From Lentihominibacter hominis (GTDB lineage: Bacteria; Bacillota; Clostridia; Peptostreptococcales; Anaerovoracaceae), in the NCBI RefSeq assembly GCF_014385065.1, contig NZ_JACRTA010000002.1, positions 1 through 64,000 on the forward strand: a stretch of 64,000 nt of DNA, in the 5' to 3' direction. Each line of letters starts with the position of its first letter. Positions within the stretch are counted from its first letter, which is position 1. The notes below the pieces were generated by a model that made no database searches, was not told where the DNA came from, and saw only the letters and a program-made list of their open reading frames with translations. This document shows positions 1-8,051 of this stretch, piece after piece. Position numbers and translations under genes: made by a program.

Positions 1-116
1 TGCGGTGACAATAGCGAAGAGGATACACCTGTTCCCATACCGAACACAGAAGTTAAGCTCTTTAGCGCTGATGATACTTGGCGGGAGACCGCCTGGGAAA
101 GTAGGACGTTGCCGCT
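1..116 (+). rRNA. rrf: 5S ribosomal RNA
   Basis: The sequence carries the conserved 5S core (CCGAACACAGAAGTTAAG near 41-58) and the GGCGGGAGACCGCC arm. Bases 2-6 pair with 111-115 to close the terminal helix. The window starts at or within a base or two of the true 5' end. It is the last rRNA gene of an operon whose 16S and 23S lie to the left, and is followed directly by tRNA-Glu. Confidence 0.93.
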
Positions 117-122
117 TATTTT

Positions 123-197
123 GGTCCTATGGTCAAGCGGTCAAGACACCGCCCTTTCACGGCGGTAACCCGGGTTCGATTCCCGGTAGGATCACCA
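123..197 (+). tRNA. tRNA-Glu (anticodon TTC)
   Basis: Acceptor GGTCCTA (123-129) pairs with TAGGATC (187-193), followed by A and an encoded CCA. The anticodon loop CTTTCA carries TTC, and the T-arm GGGTTCGATTCCC is intact. It lies 6 bases after the 5S gene, so it is probably made from the rRNA operon transcript. Confidence 0.95.
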
Positions 198-201
198 AAG
201 C

Positions 202-240
202 AAACCTTACGATTATAATAATTGTAAGGTTTTTTTATTT
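202..240 (+). terminator. Terminator of the rRNA/tRNA-Glu operon
   Basis: Perfect 9-bp stem AAACCTTAC / GTAAGGTTT (202-210, 224-232) running into a T-rich tract. It closes the rRNA operon before the marR promoter. Confidence 0.85.
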
Positions 241-301
241 TTTAAAAATAGAAAATAAAGTATAGATTCATTTCGTACATCAATATTAATAATTTGTTTA
301 A

Positions 302-348
302 TTGACAATTAGACTTCTAAGTATTATACTAATGATTAGAATTCTAAT
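302..348 (+). promoter_or_regulatory. marR promoter with two embedded operators
   Basis: TTGACA (302-307) and TATACT (325-330) are 17 bases apart, a near-ideal sigma-A promoter. A 12-base near-palindrome TTAGACTTCTAA (309-320) lies in the spacer. A matching perfect palindrome ATTAGAATTCTAAT (335-348) lies just after the -10, over the expected start point. The two centres are 27 bases apart. Such placement is typical of a MarR repressor blocking its own promoter; binding itself is inferred. Confidence 0.8.
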
Positions 349-367
349 TATTTTGTTGGAGGATATT

Positions 368-796
368 ATGTCATATCATAAATTGATGATGGAAAATCAT
401 ACGATGTTTTCAAGAAAGGTATTTGAACGTCTTTCTGACAGATGTCTTTCTGTAGGCCAGCCTAAAGTTCTGGAATATTTGTATTTTAATGATGGGGCTA
501 TACAGAAGGATATAGCTGAAGCTTGTATGATAGAGCCAGCCACAGTAACGAGTCTTTTATCCAGAATGGAAAAGGGTGGCTTGATCAAAAGAAAAAGTAG
601 AGTTGGTGATAAAAGATATATGTGTGTATATCTTACTGAAATAGGTAGAGAGAATAGCAAAATTTCTGTAGAGACATTGTCAGAGCTTGAGAAGATTGCT
701 TTGAGCGGATTTTCTGAAGAAGAAAGGAAACGATTTGTTTCTTTTCTTGAGAGAGTTAATAGTAATTTGAAAGGAAAAGGAGGAGCTGATATTTAA
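368..796 (+). CDS. MarR-family transcriptional regulator
   Basis: A 142-residue winged-helix regulator. The recognition region (about residues 43-75, QKDIAEACMIEPATVTSLLS) and wing (RKSRVGDKRYMCVYLTEIG) match MarR proteins, and the ends should form the dimer helices. ATG 368 is chosen because GGAGG lies 6 bases upstream; the frame stays open to a TTG at 302, but that codon is inside the -35 box. The stop overlaps the start of the next gene (TAATG), so the two are translationally coupled. The two TTAGAATTCTAA-type sites in its promoter are the likely operators. The signal sensed is unknown. Confidence 0.9.
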   Translation: MSYHKLMMENHTMFSRKVFERLSDRCLSVGQPKVLEYLYFNDGAIQKDIAEACMIEPATVTSLLSRMEKGGLIKRKSRVGDKRYMCVYLTEIGRENSKISVETLSELEKIALSGFSEEERKRFVSFLERVNSNLKGKGGADI

Positions 797-1503
797 TGAC
801 TAAAGCTGAGATATTTAAGCGTTATTTAATTTTTACGATTGGTTTATTTGTGAGTTCTTTAGGTGTAGCAATAGTAACTAAGGCAGATCTGGGGACATCT
901 CCGATTTCCTCTATACCGTATGTTCTGAGTTTGCGATATCCCCTAACTTTAGGGGAGTTTACTATAATATTTAGTATAGTTCTTATAATTTTACAGCTTA
1001 TTATTCTCAGAAAAGATTTTAAGCCTGAATATATTTTGCAGGTACCAGTGTCTGTGGCATTTGGATACTTTATAGATTTCAGTATGTTTTTGATGAAGAC
1101 TATGTCGCCTGATTTATATATTGTAAAAGTATTATATCTTTTGGTGGGTTGTGTTGTTCTTGGTATTGGAGTGTATTTGGAGGTGTTGGCTAATGTTGTA
1201 ATGCTTCCGGGAGAATCTTTTGTAAGAGCGATTGTATATAAGCTGAAAAAGGAATTTGGCTTTCTTAAAATATTTTTTGATGTATCTATGACGGCTGTTG
1301 CTGCGGTGTTGTCGCTGATTTTTATGAGTAGGTTATCGGGTGTCAGGGAAGGTACTGTTATAGCTGCCTTGCTGGTAGGATTTATAGCTCGTTTTATAGG
1401 AAAAAGATTGTATTTTCTTCCGGAAAAGCTGTTTAGACAGTTTGCGGAAGAAAAGCAGAAGTGTGATGATATGATGGGAATTCCGGCAGGTATGGAGGAA
1501 TAA
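796..1503 (+). CDS. YczE/YyaS/YitT-type integral membrane protein
   Basis: A 235-residue protein with about five to six hydrophobic segments. It contains the family signature near residues 19-45 (SSLGVAIVTKADLGTSPISS). Members are called YczE or DUF6198 membrane proteins; their substrate is not established. The last 25 residues are charged and probably cytoplasmic. It overlaps the marR stop by one base and must share its promoter, so it is probably the main target of that regulator. Drug or metabolite export is possible by analogy with other MarR-membrane protein pairs but is not shown by the sequence. Confidence 0.82.
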   Translation: MTKAEIFKRYLIFTIGLFVSSLGVAIVTKADLGTSPISSIPYVLSLRYPLTLGEFTIIFSIVLIILQLIILRKDFKPEYILQVPVSVAFGYFIDFSMFLMKTMSPDLYIVKVLYLLVGCVVLGIGVYLEVLANVVMLPGESFVRAIVYKLKKEFGFLKIFFDVSMTAVAAVLSLIFMSRLSGVREGTVIAALLVGFIARFIGKRLYFLPEKLFRQFAEEKQKCDDMMGIPAGMEE

Positions 1504-1509
1504 AGAATG

Positions 1510-1950
1510 TTACTCCTGTTCCAGTATGGATTTTGCTGTGATGTATTTTTGGTGCCATAGTGATCGTTGTTTTTCTGTTATATTTTTACATTCTGACAGG
1601 CGTGTTTCATCTAAATTATGGGCGATATCAGCAAGTTTAACTATCTTTGCAATGGGGTTTTTCTTGATAGCACGAATGTAATCAAAATAATCGCTTCCTT
1701 CGGTGTGTGTCAGCAATCGGAGAGCCTCTGTTATTTTTTTTGGGAATTCTTTTTCCAAATCTTCTATAGTCACAGATGTATCTTCTGCTACATCATGAAG
1801 AAGGGCTGTACATATTGTGATCTCATCTTTCATTTGTTCAGCGAGATGATAAGGATGCAGTATATAGGGAAGACCGCTTTTATCAACCTGACCATGATGG
1901 GCTTTATAAGCAAGCTGCATGGCTTTGTTTGTCAATGATGTATAAATCAT
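1510..1950 (-). CDS. Small HD-domain phosphohydrolase (SpoT/Mesh1-like)
   Basis: 146 residues, essentially one HD domain of the type found at the N-terminus of RelA/SpoT proteins. Candidate metal residues are His32, the His52-Asp53 pair (ALLHDVAED) and Asp108 (KLADIAHN). There is no synthetase, TGS or ACT domain, so a stand-alone hydrolase of (p)ppGpp or another nucleotide is possible; the substrate is not proved. GAAAGGA sits before the ATG. It converges on the YczE-type gene with only 6 bases between stops and no clear terminator. Confidence 0.8.
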   Translation of the reverse strand: MIYTSLTNKAMQLAYKAHHGQVDKSGLPYILHPYHLAEQMKDEITICTALLHDVAEDTSVTIEDLEKEFPKKITEALRLLTHTEGSDYFDYIRAIKKNPIAKIVKLADIAHNLDETRLSECKNITEKQRSLWHQKYITAKSILEQE

Positions 1951-2258
1951 AAATTATCCTTTCAATAATATTCTTATGAGAATAAAAATAGGTATAGGTT
2001 TGTTTTTTGTATTCTAAAAGAAGTATATTTAAGTATTTTTATTTTGTCAATTATACTGGTGTTCATTTTCAACATTAGATAATATGTTCGAAATATTTGA
2101 GAATTGGTTAGTTTGACAACGAAAAATAATCGTTTTGATGTTTTGGTAACTGAAAAAAATAAAATAAACATGTAAAATAATGTTGTTGCTGACTTGTCAG
2201 TGGGATATTTATTAAACAAAAGAAATTCTTATTTGGAATTTGTGGAAGGAGAATTAAG
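1951..2258. other. Intergenic region between HD hydrolase and surface protein
   Basis: 308 AT-rich bases between divergent genes. They hold the minus-strand promoter at 2022-2050. A plus-strand TTGACA at 2113-2118 could serve the surface protein, but the matching -10 is weak. No open frame with a ribosome site was found. Confidence 0.5.
2022..2050 (-). promoter_or_regulatory. Promoter of the HD hydrolase gene
   Basis: On the minus strand TTGACA (2050-2045) and TATACT (2027-2022) are exactly 17 bases apart, giving a leader of about 65 bases before the start at 1950. Confidence 0.7.
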
Positions 2259-4073
2259 ATGAAAAACTTAAGATTGTCTTGGAAAATTTCCAGACTATCG
2301 AGAAAAATTTTTGCTGTAATGTTGATAGGTGTTTTAACCATAGGAGGAGCAGCGACTGCTTTTGCTTCTGATACATATACAAGTGAAAAGCGTAACCACG
2401 GGACTATATCTATCACAGCAGAAAATGAAACTAACAATACTATCAATATGAAGTTAGGTGATACTATAACTGTTACAGTATCGCCATACATACATGTGCA
2501 GTATGAGGGCTGCGGTACTACTCCGAATTGTCCTGATGTTTGCGGCGACATGCCCGGAAGCTGCTTTATAAAGAACTATGGATGCAATTGTAGTACAAGT
2601 CCTACAAAGCGCATTACGAAAGTGGAAACAGCTGTGACTAAGGAAGGAATAATTTCCGTAGGAGAAGCTAACGCTCTTGACAATATTAATGATAAGCCGA
2701 CAGTAAATGATTTGGCAAGTAAGAGTGATGGAACGTTTACGATTACAGCAGATTCTGTAGGAACTACAGAATTGACTGTTGAAACATCCCTTAGAGATTG
2801 GGTTTCCAGTACTAAGAAATATACTGTAAAGGTGGATGAAAATGATAGTCAGGTGGCAGAGGTTATAGATTTTGATGCAGAGACGACCCATGCAGGCTTT
2901 GAACCGGGAGAAATAAATACCGTACAGACTCTCTTTGTTGATTTGACTTTTGAAAAAGAAATGAAAATTGTTGATAAAGAAAAATTGCTGACTGAGATGA
3001 ATATTCTTTCAGATGCTTATGTTTCAGCGCAGAGCAGCGGAAAACTGGAAGAGGGAAACTCTTTCGTTGTCTTTGGTGCCGGATTAAAACCTGATCAGAC
3101 GAATGTCGAGTTGACAAATAATAATAAGACTCTTAGGATAACTACGAAAGGCTGGGGCGCTCAAGTTGCTGGAATATTCAAAGCCTCAGGCACTTGGAAA
3201 AACTTGAAGAGTATTGATGGAGAAAATGCTGATATCAATGTAACTATTATTGTTCCAAATGGAATAACTACGGAAATCGTAAAACAGGTAGTAGCTACTA
3301 ATGATGTAAATGCTTCTGTAACTACCAAGGTGATTAGACCAGAAGATGCTACAAGGGGAATGGTGCATTGGATGTTGCTTAAGAATGGTGAACCGGTAAA
3401 AGCGAAGTATGAAAGTGGATTGGGATTTAATCAGGTAGGCGCAACTTTTAATGCACATTTGCATAATTTTGCTACTGATATGGCGGAGGATTTTGCTAAA
3501 AATAGTGTTAATACTATGATGCCAATGTTAGGTGATTATTATGATATTGACTACAAAGAAGGGAGCGATGAATTTACTGTTACAGCTAAAGAATCACAGC
3601 CTGGAGATGTTCTTGAATTACACATTTATAGTTATCTTAATAATGGCAGTAAGACCATTAATCTGGATGATCTGGAAAAGGGCATTAGTTCTGCAGAAAA
3701 TATAGATAAAGATCTCTATACAGAAGAAAGTTATAAAGTGTTTTCGGATGCTCTTGCCAAAGCACAGATTATAGACAAAGCTCCTAAATATTACGCTCAG
3801 ACAGATGTTGATTTTGCGGCGAAGCAGCTTTTAAATGCACAAGGAGAGCTGGTAGCTGTTGATCAAAAAGATCCAATAATACCTGAAGAAGATAATCCTC
3901 AGCAGGGAGGCGGTAATACTGATCAAAATCAGGTTAATGAAAATAATAATAACGGTGATAAGTCAGCGGAAACCGGAGATGGTTCTTTTGCAGGAGTTTA
4001 TGCAGTACTGATGGTCGCAGCGGCTTGCATTGCAGGCAAAGTATTGTATCGTAAGAAATATCCAAAAGTATAG
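2259..4073 (+). CDS. Secreted surface protein with C-terminal wall-anchor-like tail
   Basis: 604 residues. A signal peptide (1 to about 36) ends at AFA-SD. Residues 85-111 hold six cysteines (85, 91, 95, 102, 109, 111). A beta-rich stretch up to about 195 resembles bacterial Ig-like repeats. Residues 470-540 are helical and look like a FIVAR-type module. After an Asn/Gln/Gly-rich linker the C-terminus has SAETGD, a hydrophobic segment and a basic tail (RKKYPKV). This matches the layout of a sortase sorting signal, but the motif is not canonical LPXTG. GGAAGGAG precedes the ATG. It is a single gene followed by a terminator. Adhesion or peptide binding is possible, but no function can be assigned. 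Confidence 0.75.
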   Translation: MKNLRLSWKISRLSRKIFAVMLIGVLTIGGAATAFASDTYTSEKRNHGTISITAENETNNTINMKLGDTITVTVSPYIHVQYEGCGTTPNCPDVCGDMPGSCFIKNYGCNCSTSPTKRITKVETAVTKEGIISVGEANALDNINDKPTVNDLASKSDGTFTITADSVGTTELTVETSLRDWVSSTKKYTVKVDENDSQVAEVIDFDAETTHAGFEPGEINTVQTLFVDLTFEKEMKIVDKEKLLTEMNILSDAYVSAQSSGKLEEGNSFVVFGAGLKPDQTNVELTNNNKTLRITTKGWGAQVAGIFKASGTWKNLKSIDGENADINVTIIVPNGITTEIVKQVVATNDVNASVTTKVIRPEDATRGMVHWMLLKNGEPVKAKYESGLGFNQVGATFNAHLHNFATDMAEDFAKNSVNTMMPMLGDYYDIDYKEGSDEFTVTAKESQPGDVLELHIYSYLNNGSKTINLDDLEKGISSAENIDKDLYTEESYKVFSDALAKAQIIDKAPKYYAQTDVDFAAKQLLNAQGELVAVDQKDPIIPEEDNPQQGGGNTDQNQVNENNNNGDKSAETGDGSFAGVYAVLMVAAACIAGKVLYRKKYPKV

Positions 4074-4118
4074 ATTGTGCGAATAGATATATCGGTAAAG
4101 ATTTATATTAAATAATAA

Positions 4119-4168
4119 AATAAACGAAGTTTTTGCAAATTATTTTACAACTCTTCGTTTATTTTTTA
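4119..4168 (+). terminator. Terminator of the surface protein gene
   Basis: Inverted repeat AATAAACGAAG (4119-4129) and CTTCGTTTATT (4153-4163) followed by a T-rich run. Confidence 0.75.
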
Positions 4169-4180
4169 TGTGATTCATAA

Positions 4181-4215
4181 TAAAAACCCATTGAAGTGAT
4201 TATATTCAATGGGTT
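4181..4215 (-). terminator. Terminator of tRNA-Leu
   Basis: 11-bp stem on the minus strand between 4205-4215 and 4185-4195 (AACCCATTGAA / TTCAATGGGTT), then a T run, directly after the encoded CCA of tRNA-Leu. Confidence 0.8.
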
Positions 4216-4218
4216 GCA

Positions 4219-4301
4219 TGGTGCGCCTTGAGGGACTTGAACCCCCACGGTCTCCCACTAGAACCTAAATCTAGCGTGTCTGCCAATTCCACCAAAGGCG
4301 C
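4219..4301 (-). tRNA. tRNA-Leu (anticodon TAG)
   Basis: 83 bases including an encoded CCA. Acceptor GCGCCTT pairs with AAGGCGC, the anticodon stem-loop is CTAGA-TTTAGGT-TCTAG (TAG), and there is a long variable arm as expected for a class II tRNA. It is a lone tRNA with its own promoter and terminator. Confidence 0.95.
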
Positions 4302-4324
4302 ATATTATATAGGCTGACTTAATA

Positions 4325-4353
4325 AGTATATGTGGTTTTGTAAGTATTGTCAA
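4325..4353 (-). promoter_or_regulatory. Promoter of tRNA-Leu
   Basis: Minus-strand TTGACA (4353-4348) and TATACT (4330-4325) with a 17-base spacer, ending 24 bases before the tRNA 5' end. Confidence 0.75.
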
Positions 4354-4509
4354 TTAGAAATTTACAGTAATTTATAGTATTTTGTGAAATTTATTTTAGG
4401 TATTATAAAGCACCTAAAAGATTAAAATAAGAAGGGTGTTGGTGGTATTTTTGTATAGAAATATTGTGTGCAGAAATAAGCTTTACAGATTTTTATATGT
4501 TATAAAAAT

Positions 4510-4536
4510 TTAGCACTCTATTTAATAGAGTGCTAA
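4510..4536 (+). promoter_or_regulatory. CIRCE operator (HrcA binding site)
   Basis: Perfect TTAGCACTC-N9-GAGTGCTAA, the full consensus CIRCE element bound by the heat-shock repressor HrcA. It lies 7 bases upstream of the -35 box of the clpB promoter. CIRCE is best known at groES and dnaK operons; here it places clpB in the HrcA regulon. Confidence 0.95.
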
Positions 4537-4543
4537 AAAACTG

Positions 4544-4572
4544 TTGACTTTTGGTATTTATAGGTATACAAT
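4544..4572 (+). promoter_or_regulatory. clpB promoter
   Basis: TTGACT (4544-4549), a 17-base spacer, then TACAAT (4567-4572). This is a housekeeping-type promoter immediately after CIRCE, so heat control should come from release of HrcA. Confidence 0.75.
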
Positions 4573-4584
4573 GAAATTAATAAA

Positions 4585-4611
4585 AATAATGTACCTAATT
4601 AGTACATTATT
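4585..4611 (+). repeat. Perfect inverted repeat in the clpB 5' leader
   Basis: AATAATGTAC and GTACATTATT form a 10-bp perfect stem with a 7-base loop, between the promoter and the GGGGGTG ribosome site (4616-4622). It could be an mRNA-stabilising or heat-opening hairpin, or a second operator. It has no T run, so it is not a terminator. Confidence 0.7.
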
Positions 4612-4628
4612 GTTCGGGGGTGAAGTTT

Positions 4629-7220
4629 ATGAACATAGATAAATATACGCAAAATGCACAGGGAGCAATAATAGATTGCCAGAATATAGCAATAGAAGAG
4701 GGAAATCAGCAGATAGATGGGGAACATCTCCATTTGGCGCTGCTGATGCAGAAAGATGGGTTGATTCCCAAATTGCTGAAGTTCATGGAAGTAAATACAG
4801 GTGAGATAATAGGAGCTCTGGAATCAGAAATAGATAAGCTTCCTAAAGTTTCCGGAAGTGCTGAAAGTATGTACTCTACAAGGCGACTTCAGCAGTTATT
4901 CCTTAATGCTGAAAAGAAAGCAGAGAAAATGAAGGATGAATATATAAGTGTAGAACATTTATATCTGGCCCTTCTGGACGAGAGGAATACACCATCAGCA
5001 GTTATATTCAAAAGATATAATATTACAAAGGACAGGTTTCTTGATGCACTTAATAAAGTGCGGGGGAATCAGCGGGTTACGAGTCAGAATCCGGAGGAAA
5101 ATTATGATGCGCTAAATAAATATGGCAGAGACCTTGTGGAGATGGCAAGGGATGGAAAACTGGACCCTGTTATCGGAAGAGATGCGGAGATAAGGCATAC
5201 TATACAGATTCTTTCAAGAAGGACAAAAAACAATCCTGTGTTAATCGGTGAGCCGGGGGTCGGTAAAACTGCTGTTGTAGAAGGTCTTGCCCAGAGAATA
5301 TTAAATGGAGACGTTCCTGAAGGCTTGAAAGACAAAACTATTTTTGCCCTGGATATGGGTTCTCTTATAGCAGGGGCTAAATTCAGGGGGGAATTCGAAG
5401 AAAGGCTTAAAGCTGTACTCAATGAGATCGAAAAGTCTGAAGGTCGGATAATTCTTTTCATAGACGAGATTCACAATATCGTTGGTGCAGGAAAGACCGA
5501 AGGTGCAATGGATGCCGGTAATCTGCTGAAGCCGAAACTTGCAAGAGGTGAGCTGCATTGCATAGGAGCTACGACCTTAGATGAATACAGAAAATATATT
5601 GAAAAAGATGCGGCTTTGGAAAGACGTTTTCAGAAAGTACTGGTGGATCAGCCTACGGTAGAGGATACTATTTCTATATTAAGAGGGCTGAAAGAAAGAT
5701 TTGAGATTCATCATGGAGTAAGGATTACTGACAGTGCTCTGATAGCATGTGCGACACTTTCTGACAGATATATAAGTGACAGATTTCTTCCGGATAAGGC
5801 TATAGATCTGATGGATGAGGCAGCTTCGAAAATAAGAACCGAGATTGACAGTATGCCGGCAGAGCTTGATGAGATTTCAAGAAAGATTATGCAGCTTGAG
5901 ATAGAGAAACAGGCTCTCGGAAAAGAAACTGATGCCGGTTCCAAATCACGACTGGCAACTTTAGAGAAAGAGCTTTCACAGCTTAAAGATGAAAGCAATG
6001 CTATGCGTGCTCAGTGGGAGGGCGAGAAAAAAGCCATAACCGAAGTTAAAGCAGTTAAACAGCAGATAGAAGATGTTAAACATCAGATGGAGGAGGCCGA
6101 GAGGAATTATAATCTTGAAAAGCTTGCACAGCTTAAATACGGAACATTGCCTGAACTGGAAAAGAAATTGGAAGCAGAAAAGGGAAAAGCTGAAGAAGCT
6201 GAAGAGTCAAGGCTCCTTAAAGAAGAAGTAACGGAAGAAGAGATAGCTGAAGTAATTTCAGGCTGGACAGGTATACCTGTAAGTAAACTGGTGGAAAGTG
6301 AGAGAGAAAAGCTCCTTAAACTTCCTGAAATACTTCATAAGAGAGTAATAGGTCAAGAAGATGGAGTAAAAGCTGTCGCAGAGGCAGTATTGAGGGCCAG
6401 AGCGGGGCTTAAAGATGAGAAGAGACCGATAGGATCATTTATTTTTCTGGGGCCTACCGGTGTAGGCAAGACAGAGCTGGCAAAAGCATTGTCAGAGGCA
6501 CTGTTTGATTCAGAGAAGAATATGATTCGTATAGATATGTCTGAATACATGGAAAAACATTCAGTTTCAAGGCTCGTAGGAGCTCCTCCGGGATATGTGG
6601 GATATGATGAAGGAGGACAGCTGACGGAAGCAGTAAGAAGGAAACCTTATAGTGTTATCCTATTTGATGAGATTGAAAAAGCTCATCCTGATGTATTTAA
6701 TATACTTCTTCAGTTGCTCGACGACGGCAGACTTACAGATAATCAGGGGAGAACGGTAGACTTTAAAAATACTATAGTGATTATGACTTCAAATATCGGG
6801 AGCAATTATTTAATCGATGGTATAAGGGCTGACGGAACGGTAGATGAGGAAATTAAAGAAAAAGTTGAAAATGAGACTAAAAAATATTTCAGACCTGAAT
6901 TTCTCAACAGAGTCGATGAGATTGTAGTATTTTCTCCTCTTACTGAGAGTCAGATTGTAAAGATAATAGAACTTGCGATGAAAGATATAGAAAAGCGTCT
7001 TGAAGAAAGAGGCATCAAGCTTACACTTACAGATAAAGCAAAAAAATTCATTGCTGACGAAAGTTACGATCCGTCGTACGGAGCAAGACCTGTAAAAAGA
7101 TTTCTCCAGAGAAATGTAGAGACAGAGCTGGCAGGTGAGATTATACGTGGAACCGTTAAGGATGGAGATGATGTGATAATTGATTGTAACGGAGAGAAAT
7201 TGACATTTGCGGCAAGATAA
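4629..7220 (+). CDS. clpB: ATP-dependent chaperone ClpB (disaggregase)
   Basis: 863 residues, the normal ClpB length. The N-terminal Clp repeat domain spans 1-145. AAA-1 has Walker A GEPGVGKT at 207-214 and Walker [10 protein letters not shown]. The M-domain coiled coil lies near 400-530. AAA-2 has GPTGVGKT near 608, and the C-terminal small domain follows. No ClpP-docking loop was noticed. ClpB hexamers extract proteins from aggregates together with DnaK. ATG 4629 is preferred over the GTG at 4620 because GGGGGTG then serves as the ribosome site. It is monocistronic, between CIRCE and a terminator. Confidence 0.96.
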   Translation: MNIDKYTQNAQGAIIDCQNIAIEEGNQQIDGEHLHLALLMQKDGLIPKLLKFMEVNTGEIIGALESEIDKLPKVSGSAESMYSTRRLQQLFLNAEKKAEKMKDEYISVEHLYLALLDERNTPSAVIFKRYNITKDRFLDALNKVRGNQRVTSQNPEENYDALNKYGRDLVEMARDGKLDPVIGRDAEIRHTIQILSRRTKNNPVLIGEPGVGKTAVVEGLAQRILNGDVPEGLKDKTIFALDMGSLIAGAKFRGEFEERLKAVLNEIEKSEGRIILFIDEIHNIVGAGKTEGAMDAGNLLKPKLARGELHCIGATTLDEYRKYIEKDAALERRFQKVLVDQPTVEDTISILRGLKERFEIHHGVRITDSALIACATLSDRYISDRFLPDKAIDLMDEAASKIRTEIDSMPAELDEISRKIMQLEIEKQALGKETDAGSKSRLATLEKELSQLKDESNAMRAQWEGEKKAITEVKAVKQQIEDVKHQMEEAERNYNLEKLAQLKYGTLPELEKKLEAEKGKAEEAEESRLLKEEVTEEEIAEVISGWTGIPVSKLVESEREKLLKLPEILHKRVIGQEDGVKAVAEAVLRARAGLKDEKRPIGSFIFLGPTGVGKTELAKALSEALFDSEKNMIRIDMSEYMEKHSVSRLVGAPPGYVGYDEGGQLTEAVRRKPYSVILFDEIEKAHPDVFNILLQLLDDGRLTDNQGRTVDFKNTIVIMTSNIGSNYLIDGIRADGTVDEEIKEKVENETKKYFRPEFLNRVDEIVVFSPLTESQIVKIIELAMKDIEKRLEERGIKLTLTDKAKKFIADESYDPSYGARPVKRFLQRNVETELAGEIIRGTVKDGDDVIIDCNGEKLTFAAR

Positions 7221-7246
7221 GGGGTATATGTAAATATACAAAGATG

Positions 7247-7284
7247 ATAGGGCGTTTCCCGGAAGGGAAGCGCCCTATTTGATA
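7247..7284 (+). terminator. clpB terminator
   Basis: GC-rich 14-bp stem ATAGGGCGTTTCCC / GGGAAGCGCCCTAT (7247-7260, 7265-7278) with one G-U pair, then T-rich sequence. Its 3' edge abuts the -35 box of the next operon. Confidence 0.85.
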
Positions 7285-7307
7285 TTTTCGGTGCATTTAG
7301 ATATAAT
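7279..7307 (+). promoter_or_regulatory. Promoter of the two-component/ABC operon
   Basis: TTGATA (7279-7284), a 17-base spacer, TATAAT (7302-7307). The ribosome site CGGAGGT begins only about 7 bases downstream, so the leader is very short. Confidence 0.75.
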
Positions 7308-7325
7308 GCAAGTCGGAGGTATCAT

Positions 7326-8051
7326 ATGAGCAAAGGAATATTACTTATAGAAGATGATAAGAGTTTAAACAGAGCCGTGAGTCTTAAGCTGTCAAAAGAG
7401 GGATATGAGGTGTATTCGGCGGAAACACTGAAAGAGGGATGGGAGCTGTATCAGTGTCAAGATATAGTTCTTATAATTTGTGACATAGGGCTTCCTGACG
7501 GCAGCGGTCTGGATTTTTGTTCAAAGGTAAGGGCTATAAAAGAAAGAACGACTGTTTTTTTATTTTTAACGGCTATGGATACGGAAACTGATATAATTAT
7601 GGGTTATGAAGTGGGAGGGGATGACTATGTTACAAAGCCCTTTTCACTGGCTGTACTTATATCTAAAGTAAATGCCATGATGAACAGATATTGTGAAAAT
7701 ATTTTGAGCATCAGAAAAAGTAAAAATGATAGTTGTATCATAAAATCAGTGGATATAATCTTTGATAAGGAAAAAAAATTTGTAATAAAAGGAGGAGAAC
7801 AACTTTTTCTTACAGCTAATGAACAGAGACTCCTCTTGTATTTCCTTGAGAACCCAATGAAGGTGCTGTCAAAAAATCAGCTGCTTGAAGCTGTATGGGA
7901 TGTTGACGGCAATTTTGTAGATGATAATACGGTCGCAGTCAATATAAGAAGACTCAGGGAGAAGATAGAAGAAAATCCTTCAAAACCATCTATTATAAAG
8001 AATATAAGGGGCTTGGGATATATTTGGGAGAGGAAATGTGAGAAACTATGA
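7326..8051 (+). CDS. OmpR/PhoB-family response regulator
   Basis: 241 residues. The receiver domain (1-118) has acidic residues Glu9-Asp10-Asp11, phosphoacceptor Asp53 (IICDIGLPDGSG) and the conserved Lys in VTKPF. The C-terminal winged helix (about 140-235) has the typical LTANEQRLLLYFLEN and NTVAVNIRRLREK elements. GGAGGT precedes the ATG. It overlaps the kinase gene by 4 bases (ATGA), a usual coupling. Its likely target is the set of direct repeats before the ABC genes. The signal is unknown; such systems often respond to peptide antibiotics or envelope stress. Confidence 0.92.
   Translation: MSKGILLIEDDKSLNRAVSLKLSKEGYEVYSAETLKEGWELYQCQDIVLIICDIGLPDGSGLDFCSKVRAIKERTTVFLFLTAMDTETDIIMGYEVGGDDYVTKPFSLAVLISKVNAMMNRYCENILSIRKSKNDSCIIKSVDIIFDKEKKFVIKGGEQLFLTANEQRLLLYFLENPMKVLSKNQLLEAVWDVDGNFVDDNTVAVNIRRLREKIEENPSKPSIIKNIRGLGYIWERKCEKL

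Larger units (their letters stand above)
4302..4628. other. Intergenic region between tRNA-Leu and clpB
   Basis: 327 bases. It holds the tRNA-Leu promoter on the left and the CIRCE/promoter/5'-UTR complex of clpB on the right. The middle has a small inverted repeat TTTTAGGT / ACCTAAAA (4394-4401, 4412-4419) of unknown role. No gene was found. Confidence 0.6.

Noticed and set aside
302..367. N-terminal extension of the MarR protein from a TTG at 302
   Set aside because: This region contains the promoter and operators; the ATG at 368 has a good ribosome site.
1618..1938. Plus-strand 106-residue frame opposite the HD hydrolase gene
   Set aside because: The opposite strand has a clear family match and its own promoter; this frame has no ribosome site.
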